From: Mesorhizobium sp. WSM4306
Lineage (GTDB): Bacteria; Pseudomonadota; Alphaproteobacteria; Rhizobiales; Rhizobiaceae
Reading direction: 5' to 3'
NCBI RefSeq assembly: GCF_007003975.1
Contig: NZ_VFTC01000015.1
Location: forward strand, 92,259 to 156,258
DNA: 64,000 nt
Positions 42,868-52,185 of this stretch are shown here, piece by piece. Both the position numbers and the translations under genes were made by a program. Position 1 is the first letter of the stretch; the number at the start of each line of letters is the position of its first letter. Under the pieces are notes generated by a model, which saw only the letters and a program-made list of their open reading frames with translations, searched no databases and had not been told where the DNA came from.

Positions 42868-45189
42868 ATGAATGAGGCAGTTCGAAATCCCGGAGAACCG
42901 ATCATCGAGATCGAGAATCTGTCGATCTCCTTCTTCACCCGCAAGGGCGAGATCCCTGCCGTCATGGATTTTTCCTGCACGGTGATGCCCGGCGAGGCGA
43001 TGGGCATCGTCGGCGAATCCGGCTGCGGCAAGTCGACCGTATCGCTCGGCATCATGCGCGACCTCTCCAACATCGGAAAGATCGTCGGCGGCAAGATCAA
43101 GTTCCAGGGCAAGGACATGGGCGAGCTCTCCGACGAGGAGCTGCGCGCCATCCGTGGCAACAAGATCGCCATGATCTACCAGGAGCCGATGGCGAGCCTG
43201 AACCCGGCGATGAAGGTCGGCCAGCAATTGATGGAAGTGCCGCTGATTCATGACAAGGTGTCGAAGGAAGAGGCCTACACCCGCGCGCTGGACATGGTGC
43301 GGGCGGTGAAGCTGCCCGATCCCGAGCGCATGATGCGCTCCTATCCGCACCAGCTCTCCGGCGGCCAGCAGCAACGCATCGTCATCGCGATGGCGCTGTT
43401 GTCGAAGCCGGCGCTGCTGCTGCTCGACGAGCCGACGACGGCGCTCGATGTGACGGTGGAGGCCGGCATTGTCGACCTGGTCAAGGGACTGGGCGAAAAG
43501 TTCGGCACGTCGATGATCTTCGTGTCGCACAATCTCGGCCTGATCCTGGAAACCTGCGACCGCATCACTGTGATGTATTCGGGCGAAGCGGTCGAGACCG
43601 GCAAGATCAAGGACGTGTTCGACCGGATGCGTCATCCCTATACGCAAGGGCTGTTCCGTTCGATCCCGCTGCCGGGCGCCGACAAGAATTCGCGGCCGCT
43701 GATCTCCATTCCGGGGCAATTGCCGCTGCCGCACGAGCGGCCCAAGGGCTGCAATTTCGGTCCGCGCTGCCACCATTTCGTCGAGGGCGTCTGCAACGCC
43801 GCCGAAATCCCTATGATCGAAGTCGCCGGCCATGAAGGGCATTTCTCGCGCTGCGTGCGCTTCAACGAGATCGACTGGGAAGCACTGCCGCCCGGCGCCA
43901 AGAAGGTCAATGAGCGCGTCGTGCCCGGCGCGCCGGTGCTCAAGATCGAGGACCTCAGGAAATACTACAAGGTCGGCGGCAGCGAGGTATTCGGGTCGAG
44001 CGAAGGCCGCGTCGTCAAGGCCAATGAGACGATCTCGTTCATGGCGCGCGAATCCGAGACCGTCGCCATTGTCGGCGAGTCCGGCTGCGGAAAGTCGACG
44101 CTTGCCAAGGTTCTGCTCGGCCTGGAGACGGCAAGTTCCGGCACGGTGACGCTCGGCAACAAGGAGATCCAGTCGACCGGCATCGAGAAGCGCAGCGTCG
44201 ATACGGTGTCGTCGATCCAGATGGTGTTCCAGAACCCGTTCGATACGCTCAATCCCAGCCACTCCGTCGGCTCGCAGATCATCCGCACGCTGGAAAAATT
44301 CAATGTCGGCAACAACGTCGCCGAGCGGCGCAAGCGCATGCTGGAACTGCTCGACCTAGTAAAGCTGCCGCGCGCCTTCGAGACCCGCAAGCCGCGTCAG
44401 CTGTCAGGCGGCCAGAAGCAGCGCATCGGCGTGGCGCGCGCCTTTGCCGGCGACGCCAAGGTGGTGGTGGCTGATGAGCCGGTCTCGGCCCTCGACGTCT
44501 CGGTGCAGGCGGCGGTGACCGAGCTGCTGATGGACATCCAGCGCAAGAACAAGACGACGATGCTGTTCATCAGCCACGATCTGTCCGTCGTGCGCTACAT
44601 CGCCGACCGCGTGGTCGTTATGTATCTCGGCTATATCGTCGAGCAAGGCACGACCGACCAGATCTTCGCGCCGCCCTACCACCCCTATACCGAGGCGCTG
44701 CTGTCGGCGATCCCGATCGCCGACACCAGCGTGGTCAAGAAGCACATCGTGCTCGAAGGCGATATCCCGTCGGCGATGAACCCGCCGAGCGGCTGCCCGT
44801 TCCAGACACGCTGCGGCTACAAGAAGCTGGTGCCCGACAATCTGTGCGAGACCAAGGTGCCGCCGGTGAAGAACCTCGGCGATGGTCATATGAGCCTGTG
44901 CTGGTTGTCGGACGACGTGCTTTCGACGATGGAGCCGGTGATCAAGTTCGACAAGGAACACGCCGCGCATGAAGGTGTGCCGGAAGACGCACCGCAAAGC
45001 ACTGGGCCGGGTTCGACAGGAACAGCGCCCAAACGGCCGCGTGGCAAATCGTCGACCGCGGAAGCGGACGAGATCGGCGAGGCCGTGGAGCAGGGCCAGG
45101 CTGGGATGCGAGCCCGTCGCCACAAAGTACAAGACGAGGCTTCCGAAACCGGTGTTAAGAAGCCGAAAGATACGACAAGGCGGCACTAA
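42868..45189 (+). CDS. Peptide-type ABC transporter ATP-binding protein, DppD-DppF fusion
   Basis: 773 residues with two complete ATPase domains. Each has Walker A GESGCGKS (about residues 50 and 403), a signature (LSGGQQQRIVIAMAL; LSGGQKQRIGVARAF), Walker B (LLLLDEPTTALD; VVVADEPVSALD) and an oligopeptide-transporter cysteine tail (GCNFGPRCHHF; GCPFQTRCGY). Fusion of the D and F subunits guarantees a heterodimer. The last 70 residues form a disordered, Lys/Arg-rich tail (GTAPKRPRGKSS, ending KKPKDTTRRH), unusual for the family. ATG 42868 has TTGGAGCG upstream; ATG 42844 lacks a site. Confidence 0.9.
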   Translation: MNEAVRNPGEPIIEIENLSISFFTRKGEIPAVMDFSCTVMPGEAMGIVGESGCGKSTVSLGIMRDLSNIGKIVGGKIKFQGKDMGELSDEELRAIRGNKIAMIYQEPMASLNPAMKVGQQLMEVPLIHDKVSKEEAYTRALDMVRAVKLPDPERMMRSYPHQLSGGQQQRIVIAMALLSKPALLLLDEPTTALDVTVEAGIVDLVKGLGEKFGTSMIFVSHNLGLILETCDRITVMYSGEAVETGKIKDVFDRMRHPYTQGLFRSIPLPGADKNSRPLISIPGQLPLPHERPKGCNFGPRCHHFVEGVCNAAEIPMIEVAGHEGHFSRCVRFNEIDWEALPPGAKKVNERVVPGAPVLKIEDLRKYYKVGGSEVFGSSEGRVVKANETISFMARESETVAIVGESGCGKSTLAKVLLGLETASSGTVTLGNKEIQSTGIEKRSVDTVSSIQMVFQNPFDTLNPSHSVGSQIIRTLEKFNVGNNVAERRKRMLELLDLVKLPRAFETRKPRQLSGGQKQRIGVARAFAGDAKVVVADEPVSALDVSVQAAVTELLMDIQRKNKTTMLFISHDLSVVRYIADRVVVMYLGYIVEQGTTDQIFAPPYHPYTEALLSAIPIADTSVVKKHIVLEGDIPSAMNPPSGCPFQTRCGYKKLVPDNLCETKVPPVKNLGDGHMSLCWLSDDVLSTMEPVIKFDKEHAAHEGVPEDAPQSTGPGSTGTAPKRPRGKSSTAEADEIGEAVEQGQAGMRARRHKVQDEASETGVKKPKDTTRRH

Positions 45190-45201
45190 ACCAGGAAGGT
45201 G

Positions 45202-45792
45202 CTAGTTTTCGCATTGCCGTAGCTGCGCATCATAGTCGCGGGCCATCTTGTCTGTCGCCCGCGCATAGCCCTGCACGCCGGCATCGCCGCGGTTGCCGCG
45301 GCCATAGGCGGTCCAGCCGAGATAGTAGGCGAGATAGAGATTGTAGGTGTCGTTGCGGGCGACACCGAACGTGTCGGCGGTTTTTGAGTGGTACCAGCCG
45401 ACGAAATCGACGGCATCGGCGAATTTTGTCCGCCGCGCCGCCCAGCTGCCGGTTTCGCTCTGGTATTGCGACCAGGTGCCGTCGAGCGCCTGCGAGAAAC
45501 CGGTGGCCGAGGAGACGTGCTTCCACGGAATGAAGCCGAGCAGCTTGGTGCGCGGCGGCCTGGCGTTGCTCTTGAAGCCGGACTCCTTGCGCACCGTCGC
45601 CATCAGCACGGGAACGGGGATACTGTATTTCTGCGATGCCCGCTCGGCCGCCGCCTGCCAGTTGTCGAACCAGCCGTCATTCTGGTCGAAGACGGCACAG
45701 ACATTGTTGATATGGTTTGGCGGCGTCGCGCAGGCCGACAACGCCAGCAGCACACCAACCGCTACAATTTTACTAAAACTCGACCTACGCAT
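45202..45792 (-). CDS. Lytic transglycosylase-like SLT-domain lipoprotein
   Basis: 196 residues, ATG 45792. A lipoprotein signal ends at LSAC (lipidated Cys20). The mature part has an SLT/lysozyme-like fold with candidate catalytic Glu in MATVRKESGF, then SSATGFSQALDGTWSQYQ and the YLAYYLGWTAYGRG segment of this family. It likely cleaves or binds peptidoglycan at the outer membrane. It converges on the ABC ATPase gene (12-base gap) and appears monocistronic. Confidence 0.82.
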   Translation of the reverse strand: MRRSSFSKIVAVGVLLALSACATPPNHINNVCAVFDQNDGWFDNWQAAAERASQKYSIPVPVLMATVRKESGFKSNARPPRTKLLGFIPWKHVSSATGFSQALDGTWSQYQSETGSWAARRTKFADAVDFVGWYHSKTADTFGVARNDTYNLYLAYYLGWTAYGRGNRGDAGVQGYARATDKMARDYDAQLRQCEN

Positions 45793-46009
45793 GGGAAGAC
45801 GAATAGGCCGAAATCATAAAGGGAATCTTGCGGCGTTTCTTAACGGGCTGCCGGCTCGGCTCCGTTGGTGAGAGCCGGTATCATTATTTCGACCTCTTGC
45901 GCCGCTTTTGTCTTCATTCAAATTCGAAAATGCCGCCTTGGCTAAAATCACGCCCGCGAAGGGCGGATTTCTGACAGCCATATCCGGATACCGGCGCTCT
46001 GATGCCGGC

Positions 46010-47548
46010 ATGAATGAACCAAGACGCAAGCGCGGCGCCGAGCGGACCAGCAACAGGGGGCCGTCGGCCATCCCGCAACTGCCGCTCAGGCGGGTGACCA
46101 ATCCCTATCCGCCGATGGCACTGCTGTCGGCCGACCAGATAGAGGCGATCCATCAGGCGTCGATGCACATCCTCGAAAATTTCGGCATCGAGGTGATGAG
46201 CCCGCGGGCGCTGTCGCTGTTCGAGAAGGCCGGCGCCACGGTCGATCATGCGACGGCGAATGTGCGCATCGACAGGGGGCTGGTTGCCGAGGCGCTGAAG
46301 ACCACGCAGTCCAGCTACCGGCTGACGCCGCGCAATTCGGCCAACGCCATCCATCTCGGTGGCAACACGATCAATTTCACCTTGGTCGCCGGGCCGCCCA
46401 ATGTGCATGACATGGAGCGCGGCCGGCGCGCCGGCAATTTGCGCGACTATGCCGATCTCACCCGGCTGGCGCAGCATTTCAATTGCATCCACATGCTTGG
46501 CAACCAGGTCTGTGCGCCGGTCGAGCTGCCGGCCAATACCAGGCATATGGACACCTATTTCACCAATCTGACGCTGACCGACAAATCCTTTCATGTCTCG
46601 GCGATCGGCAGGGGCCGGGCGCTGGACGGCATCGAGATGATGGCGATCGCGCGCGGGCTGACGCTGGATGAGATGCGCGACGATCCAGGCATCGCCACCA
46701 TCATCTCGGTAAACTCGCCGCGCCGCTTCGACGAGATGATGGCCGAGGGGCTGATGACCATGGCCGAGTTCGGCCAGTCTGTGGCGGTGACGCCGTTCAC
46801 GCTGATGGGCGCGATGAGCCCGGTGACGCTCGCCGGCGCATTGGCGCAGCAGAATGCCGAAGCACTGTTCGGCGTGGTGCTGACGCAATTGGTGCGCCCC
46901 GGCGCGCCGGTCATGTATGGTGCCTTCACCTCCAATGTCGACATGAAGTCGGGCGCGCCGGCCTTCGGCACGCCGGAAAACACCAAGGCCAACATTGCCT
47001 CGGGGCAGTTGGCGCGGCGCTACAATCTGCCTTACCGCACGACGCCGGGATCGGCCTCCAACGCCGCCGACGCGCAAGGCGCCTATGAGACGCTGATGGC
47101 GCTGTGGGGTGCGGTGCTCGGCCACGGCAACCTCGTCTATCATGCCGCCGGCTGGCAGGAGGGCGGGCTGACGGCATCGTTCGAGAAGCTCATCATCGAT
47201 GTCGAGATGATCCAGCACATGATGGAGTTTCTGCGCCCGATCGTCGTCGACGAGGCGGAACTGGCGGTCGAAGCGCTGGGCGCTGTGCCGACCGGCGGTC
47301 ACTTCTTCGGCGAGCCCCACACGCTGGAACGCTATGCGACCGCCTTCTACCAGCCGATGCTGTCCAACTGGCAGAACTACGAGGCATGGCAGGAGGCTGG
47401 CGGCCTCGACACGACGGCGCGGGCGACGCGGCTGTGGAAGAAGGCGCTGGAAGACTATGTCGAGCCGACGATGGATCCTGCGGTGCGCGAGGCGCTGGAG
47501 GCATATGTGGCCAGGCGCAAGGAAGCGATCGGGCAGGGCGAGCCGTGA
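46010..47548 (+). CDS. Trimethylamine/betaine methyltransferase family protein (MttB-like, non-pyrrolysine)
   Basis: 512 residues from ATG 46010. The COG5598/MttB family is recognisable from ILENFGIEVMSPRALSLFEKAGA, the VAGPPNVHDMERGRR block, MGAMSPVTLAGALAQQNAEAL and the GAVPTGGHFFGEPHT end. There is no in-frame amber codon, so this is the pyrrolysine-free branch, some members of which are glycine-betaine:corrinoid methyltransferases. The next gene is a dimethylglycine dehydrogenase-type protein, a logical partner for using dimethylglycine. No corrinoid protein or corrinoid reactivator gene is in the window. Residues 1-40 are basic and poorly conserved; the start has only a weak ribosome site. 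Confidence 0.85.
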   Translation: MNEPRRKRGAERTSNRGPSAIPQLPLRRVTNPYPPMALLSADQIEAIHQASMHILENFGIEVMSPRALSLFEKAGATVDHATANVRIDRGLVAEALKTTQSSYRLTPRNSANAIHLGGNTINFTLVAGPPNVHDMERGRRAGNLRDYADLTRLAQHFNCIHMLGNQVCAPVELPANTRHMDTYFTNLTLTDKSFHVSAIGRGRALDGIEMMAIARGLTLDEMRDDPGIATIISVNSPRRFDEMMAEGLMTMAEFGQSVAVTPFTLMGAMSPVTLAGALAQQNAEALFGVVLTQLVRPGAPVMYGAFTSNVDMKSGAPAFGTPENTKANIASGQLARRYNLPYRTTPGSASNAADAQGAYETLMALWGAVLGHGNLVYHAAGWQEGGLTASFEKLIIDVEMIQHMMEFLRPIVVDEAELAVEALGAVPTGGHFFGEPHTLERYATAFYQPMLSNWQNYEAWQEAGGLDTTARATRLWKKALEDYVEPTMDPAVREALEAYVARRKEAIGQGEP

Positions 47549-47605
47549 TGCTTCCCATCCTGATTCATCTCATCGATCCAACTCCCTGATATCAGAGAAG
47601 AATCC

Positions 47606-50032
47606 ATGAAATCGCATGCAAAGGTCGTGGTCATTGGCGGTGGCGTCGTCGGATGCTCGGTTCTGTTCCATCTGGCGCGCCATGGCTGGACCGATGTCGT
47701 GCTTCTGGAGCGCGATGAGCTGACTTCGGGCTCGACCTGGCACGCAGCCGGTGGCATGCACACCATCAATGGCGACCCCAACGTCGCCAAGCTGCAGAAA
47801 TACACGATCTCGCTCTACAAGGAGATCGAGGAACTGTCGGGCCAGGCGACCGGCGTGCACCTGACCGGCGGCGTGCTTCTGGCGGCGACCGAGGCGCGGC
47901 TCGACTGGCTGCGCGGCGTCGTTGCCAAGGGGCGTTATCTCGGCATCGACCTCGAGGAAATCTCGGCCAACGAGGCGGCCGAACTGATGCCGCTGCTTGA
48001 CCCGAAACAATTCGTCGGCGCTGTCCGCAACAAGGAGGACGGCCATCTCGATCCCTCTGGCGTGACCCATGCCTATGCCAAGGCGGCGCGCAAGCTCGGC
48101 GCCGAGGTCGAGCGCTTCACCAAGGTGGAGGACATTGTGCGGCGGCCCGACGGGCTATGGCGCGTCATCACCAACAAGGGCGAGGTGGTGGCCGAGCATG
48201 TAGTCAATGCCGGCGGCCTGTGGGCGCGCGAGGTCGGCCGCATGGTCGGGCTGGAACTGCCGGTGCTGGCGATGGAACACATGTACCTGATCACCGAGGA
48301 CATGCCCGAGGTCGCCGCTTGGAACGCCAAGACCGGTACCGAAATCATCCATGCTGTCGATTTCGACGGCGAGCTTTATCTGCGCCAGGAGCGCGGCGGC
48401 ATGCTGATGGGCACCTATGAGAAGGCCAATAAAGTGTGGTCCGAGTTCTCCACACCGTGGAATTTCGGGCATGAATTGCTGGAGCCGGACATCGACCGCA
48501 TCGCGCCGTCGCTCGAGGTCGGCTTTCGCCATTTCCCGGCCTTCGAGAGAACCGGTATCAAGCAGATCATCAATGGCCCGTTCACCTTCGCGCCGGACGG
48601 CAATCCACTGGTCGGGCCGGTGCGCGGGCTGCCGGGTTTCTGGGTCGCCTGCGGCGTCATGGCCGGCTTCAGCCAGGGCGGCGGCGTCGGACTGGCGCTG
48701 TCCAACTGGATGATCGAAGGCGATCCCGGCGCCGATATCTGGGCCATGGATGTTGCGCGCTATGGCGACTGGGCAACGATGACCTACACCAACGCCAAGG
48801 TGCGCGAGAATTATTCGCGCCGCTTCTCGATCCGTTTCCCCAATGAGGAACTGCCCGCCGGGCGGCAGCTGAAGACGACGCCGATCTACGATTTGTTGGC
48901 GGCCAAGGGGGCGCAGTGGGGCGTTTCCTATGGGCTGGAAGTGCCGCTCTGGTATGCGCCTTCGGGCGTCAAGGACGAGTTCTCGTGGCGTCGGTCCAGC
49001 GATTTCACCCATGTCGCGAAAGAAGTCGCGACGGTTCGTGAAGGCGTCGGCCTGGCGGAGATTTCGAACTTCGCCAAATACAAGGTGACCGGCGAGGAGG
49101 CGGCCGCCTGGCTCGACCGGATCTTTGCCTGCAAGCTGCCAAAGCCGGGCCGGATGACGCTGGCGCCGATGCTGAAGGACGACGGCAAGCTGATCGGTGA
49201 TTTCACGCTTGCCAATGTTGGCGACGGCGAGTGGTTCATCGCCGGCTCCGGCATTGCCGAGCAGTATCATATGCGCTGGTTCGAGGCGCATTTGCCTGGG
49301 GAAGGCTCGGTGCGCATCGAGGCGCTCGGGCAAAAGATGACCGGCCTCGCCATCGCCGGGCCGAAGGCACGTGACGTGCTGGCGAAAGTCAGCCGTGCGG
49401 ATGTCGCCAATGCGGCGTTCCCGTTCATGGCGGTGGCGAAAATGGATATCGGCATGGCGCCGTGCCTGGTCGGCCGTGTCAGCTACACCGGCGATCTCGG
49501 CTACGAAATCTGGGTGGCGCCGGAATACCAGCGCGCCGCCTTCCAGGCGCTGATGGCGGCGGGAGAAGAGTTCGACATCGGGCTGTTCGGCTCGCGTGCG
49601 CTCAATGCGCTGCGGCTGGAGAAAAACTATGGTTCATGGGCGCGCGAGTACCGGCCGATCTATGGGCCGCTGGAGGCCGGGCTCGACCGCTTCGTCGCCT
49701 ATGGCAAGGATGCCAATTTCATCGGCAAGGCCGGCGCTCTCGCCGAGCGCAAGCTGGGCGGCAAGCTCCGGCTGCGCACCTTCATTCTCGATGCCGACGA
49801 CGCCGATGTCATCGGCGACGAGCCGATCTGGTTCGGCGGCGCGGTGCGCGGCTGGGTGACGTCAGGCGGCTATGCGCATCATCCGAAAAAATCCGTCGCC
49901 CTCGGCTATGTGCCGAAGGAGATCGCCGACGAGAGCGACGGCTTTGAGATCGAACTTTTGGGCAAGCGCCATGCCGCACGCATGCAGGCGGCGCCGCTGT
50001 TCGATGCCAATTTCGAACGGATGCGGGGATGA
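47606..50032 (+). CDS. Dimethylglycine/sarcosine dehydrogenase-type FAD oxidoreductase with GcvT domain
   Basis: 808 residues. The N-terminal FAD fold VVVIGGGVVGCSVLFHLA is followed by SGSTWHAAGG, in which His46 matches the covalent-flavin His of dimethylglycine dehydrogenase. The C-terminal half (about residues 430-808) is an aminomethyltransferase/GcvT-like tetrahydrofolate domain (GLAEISNFAKYKVTG, then GRVSYTGDLGYEIWV). The reaction expected is oxidative N-demethylation with transfer of the one-carbon unit to tetrahydrofolate. It lies 57 bases after the MttB-like gene in the same direction, so they are probably co-transcribed. Dimethylglycine or sarcosine is the likely substrate; the exact amine cannot be read. 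Confidence 0.88.
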   Translation: MKSHAKVVVIGGGVVGCSVLFHLARHGWTDVVLLERDELTSGSTWHAAGGMHTINGDPNVAKLQKYTISLYKEIEELSGQATGVHLTGGVLLAATEARLDWLRGVVAKGRYLGIDLEEISANEAAELMPLLDPKQFVGAVRNKEDGHLDPSGVTHAYAKAARKLGAEVERFTKVEDIVRRPDGLWRVITNKGEVVAEHVVNAGGLWAREVGRMVGLELPVLAMEHMYLITEDMPEVAAWNAKTGTEIIHAVDFDGELYLRQERGGMLMGTYEKANKVWSEFSTPWNFGHELLEPDIDRIAPSLEVGFRHFPAFERTGIKQIINGPFTFAPDGNPLVGPVRGLPGFWVACGVMAGFSQGGGVGLALSNWMIEGDPGADIWAMDVARYGDWATMTYTNAKVRENYSRRFSIRFPNEELPAGRQLKTTPIYDLLAAKGAQWGVSYGLEVPLWYAPSGVKDEFSWRRSSDFTHVAKEVATVREGVGLAEISNFAKYKVTGEEAAAWLDRIFACKLPKPGRMTLAPMLKDDGKLIGDFTLANVGDGEWFIAGSGIAEQYHMRWFEAHLPGEGSVRIEALGQKMTGLAIAGPKARDVLAKVSRADVANAAFPFMAVAKMDIGMAPCLVGRVSYTGDLGYEIWVAPEYQRAAFQALMAAGEEFDIGLFGSRALNALRLEKNYGSWAREYRPIYGPLEAGLDRFVAYGKDANFIGKAGALAERKLGGKLRLRTFILDADDADVIGDEPIWFGGAVRGWVTSGGYAHHPKKSVALGYVPKEIADESDGFEIELLGKRHAARMQAAPLFDANFERMRG

Positions 50033-50053
50033 GGGTCACCCCCGCAAGGGACA

Positions 50054-50449
50054 TCAGGCGTTGCGGCGATTGTCGAGCGCGAAAGCGCCGGCACCGGCAA
50101 ACACCAGATAGAGGAAGATGAAGCAGAAGGAGATGGCGGCGTCGCCGTTGTTGTTGATCGGGAAGAAATCGCGCGGGTAGTGCGCCATGAAATAGGCAAT
50201 GGCCATTTCGCCGGCCAGCAGGAAGGCGACGGGGCGAGTGAGCAGACCGAGCGCCAGCAGGGTGCCGCCGGCGAATTCGAGAATGCTCGCCGTCAGCGTC
50301 AGACCGGTGAGGGCGTGCGGCTCACCGCTGCTCACCGGGAAATTGAACAGTTTCTGCGAACCATGCTCGATGAACTGCAGGGCCGTGACGATGCGCAAGA
50401 TGCCGAGCATCTGCGGCTGAAATCTGGCGAGACCGTCAAAAAGCTTCAT
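50054..50449 (-). CDS. DoxX-family membrane protein
   Basis: 131 residues, ATG 50449. Four predicted membrane segments and the DoxX hallmarks ILRIVTALQFIEHGSQKLF, FAGGTLLALGLLTRP and FLLAGEMAIAYFMAH are present. DoxX-like proteins are associated with thiol and oxidative-stress membrane complexes; no specific role is known here. It converges on the dehydrogenase gene with a 21-base gap. Confidence 0.87.
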   Translation of the reverse strand: MKLFDGLARFQPQMLGILRIVTALQFIEHGSQKLFNFPVSSGEPHALTGLTLTASILEFAGGTLLALGLLTRPVAFLLAGEMAIAYFMAHYPRDFFPINNNGDAAISFCFIFLYLVFAGAGAFALDNRRNA

Positions 50450-50586
50450 CTAAAACTCCATTTTTCCAGCCCTTCCGTTCGGCCATAGATTATCGCCCGA
50501 CAGTGGACCATTCACTTCCCATGGCCTGCCATCAACAATCGGTGATTGGAAATCACTTCCAGTCGGACTTCGATATTTGTTCTCGG

Positions 50587-50614
50587 TATGGTTGCATTTA
50601 TATCGCTATGGTTG
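50587..50614 (+). promoter_or_regulatory. 20-bp-spaced direct repeat upstream of the frameshifted secreted-protein gene
   Basis: TATGGTTG occurs at 50587-50594 and 50607-50614, exactly 20 bases apart, in an AT-rich patch containing TTTATATC and TGTATATC. The spacing of two helical turns suggests a dimeric regulator site, and TATATC-like boxes could serve as -10 elements for the following gene. Confidence 0.35.
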
Positions 50615-50658
50615 TATATCTGCATGTAGACTCTCCAACCAAATGGGTTCCCCTGGTC

Positions 50659-51146
50659 ATGAAAAAAGTCGTCCTCAGCCTGTTCGCAATCCTTGCAGGC
50701 ACCAGCTTCGCCATGGCCGCAGACGGCGGCTGTGATGCCTTCAAATGGCCGGTGGCGCGCGAGCAGGCGCTGTTCGCGGCAGCGCCTGCTACGCAGTCCG
50801 GCGCTGCCCTCGCGGCCGGCGAGGCCGCGGACCTGGCGCTTGAGCCGGTCGACGCGGTCAGCTTTACCGTGCCGCCGGAACGTGCGCCGGCAGCCGGAAC
50901 GTTTGGCGCGACGGCGAGCGTGACCGTCCACCGGAAGGCGAGCTCCAGATCAGCCTGTCAGGCGAGGCCTGGATCGATGTGATTCAAGACGGCCATGCCA
51001 CGAAGTCGGCAGCGTTCAGCGGTGTGAAGACCTGTCCCGGCATTCGCAAGAGCGTGCGCTTCAAGCTGACGCCGGGCGCAGCCACCATCCAGCTCAGTGG
51101 CGCCAAGGACGAGAGCATCAAGGTCGCGGTGCTGGCGCCGGAATGA
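50659..51146 (+). pseudogene. Small secreted protein gene with a frameshift
   Basis: ATG 50659 opens a reading frame with a signal peptide (residues 1-21, end FAMA) and a cysteine-containing mature part (DGGCDAFKWPVAREQALF). The frame as sequenced ends at 50982. Between about 50900 and 50930 coding switches frame: from 50931 the other frame reads a coherent domain (GELQISLSGEAWIDV, then FSGVKTCPGIRKSVRFKL, ending VAVLAPE) and stops at 51146. Together they would give a protein of about 160 residues. I do not recognise a function. It is either a recent pseudogene or a single-base sequencing error, since the codons remain intact on both sides. Confidence 0.7.
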
Positions 51147-51210
51147 TGCGCTTCCTCATCGCACCGGCGTGCGATGAGAGCAGTTTCGTGTTGATGCGCC
51201 TCTGGCCGGA

Positions 51211-51988
51211 TCAGCGTCCCGGCGCGATCAGCGCGAAATAGGCGCCTTGCGGATCGGTGAACTGGGCGATCCATTTGGCCGGTCGGCACCGGCATCGGAC
51301 CCATCACGATCTTGCCGCCATTGTCGGTGACGCGTTTGGCGGCGGCGTCGATGGCTTGGACATTGAAGTAGAACAGCCATACCGGCACCGGCAGCTGCTG
51401 CGGCTTGTTCATGATGCCGCCGCCGGATTCCGGGCCGGCCGAGAAGGTCTGATAGATGCCCATCTCGCCAATATCCATGCTACCGGCATCGGTCCAGCCG
51501 AACTGGCTGGAATAGAAATCGAAGGCCTTCTGTCGGTCCGCTGCATAGAGTTCATGCCAGCCGACATGGCCGGGTGTGGTGGCCGGCAGGACGGGCTGGT
51601 CGGGTCCATTGGGCTGCAGGAACATGAAGGTGGCGCCCTGCGGGTCGGCGACCACGGAGAAGCGGCCGACGCCTGGAATGTCGTCCGGTTCGCGGTAGAC
51701 CGCGCCGCCGGCGGCCTTCACTGCCTTAGTCGAGGCGTCGGTATCCTTGGTATGGATATAGCCGATCCAAGCCGGCTTCATACCGGTTTTGGCAGCCTCC
51801 TCGGGCAAGGTCATCAGCCCGCCGACGCCACGCTCGGCGGAATTCACCACGATGTAGCGCGGCATACCGGGCGCCTTGTCGAAGGGCTCGGCCCGCCAGC
51901 CGACCACCTTGGTGTAGAAGGCCTCAGCGGCGTCGAGGTCGTCAGTCATCAGTTCGTACCAGAAGAAGGGCATCGGGGTTTTCGGCAT
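51211..51988 (-). CDS. VOC-family (glyoxalase/bleomycin-resistance-like) protein, frameshifted near the 3' end
   Basis: Start ATG 51988 follows GGAGACC. Two vicinal-oxygen-chelate modules lie in tandem: PFFWYELMTDDLDAAEAFYTKVVGW (residues about 6-30) and GHVGWHELYAADRQKAFDFYSSQFGW (about 140-165), each with the DPQGA-type end. Near residue 236 an AAA at 51274-51276 adds one base: in the shifted frame the expected end WIAQFTDPQGAYFALIAPGR reads through to a stop at 51211. As sequenced, the frame instead runs with a nonsense tail to 50984. The function is unknown beyond metal-dependent small-molecule binding. Confidence 0.8.
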
Positions 51989-52185
51989 TTTTTCGGTCTC
52001 CTCACCTTCATGCATCGATCGTTGTCCGATCCATCAAAGGACGATTTCAGCGGCGCAAATCCGACAGCGCGCATGAGAGAATTCAACGGCTGCGTTGACA
52101 CATCGTTCCGCATTTCGTCGCGCCCGGCGGCTTGCACGTGCGGCGGTTTTCGACTTTCCTTGGGCGAACGAGGGGTAGTCGTTTC

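Noticed and set aside
41014..44262. A 1082-codon open frame on the minus strand
   Set aside because: It lies opposite the permease and ATPase genes, has the charged, His/Arg/Asp-rich composition of antisense frames in GC-rich DNA, and shows no family motif. The plus-strand genes are clearly real.
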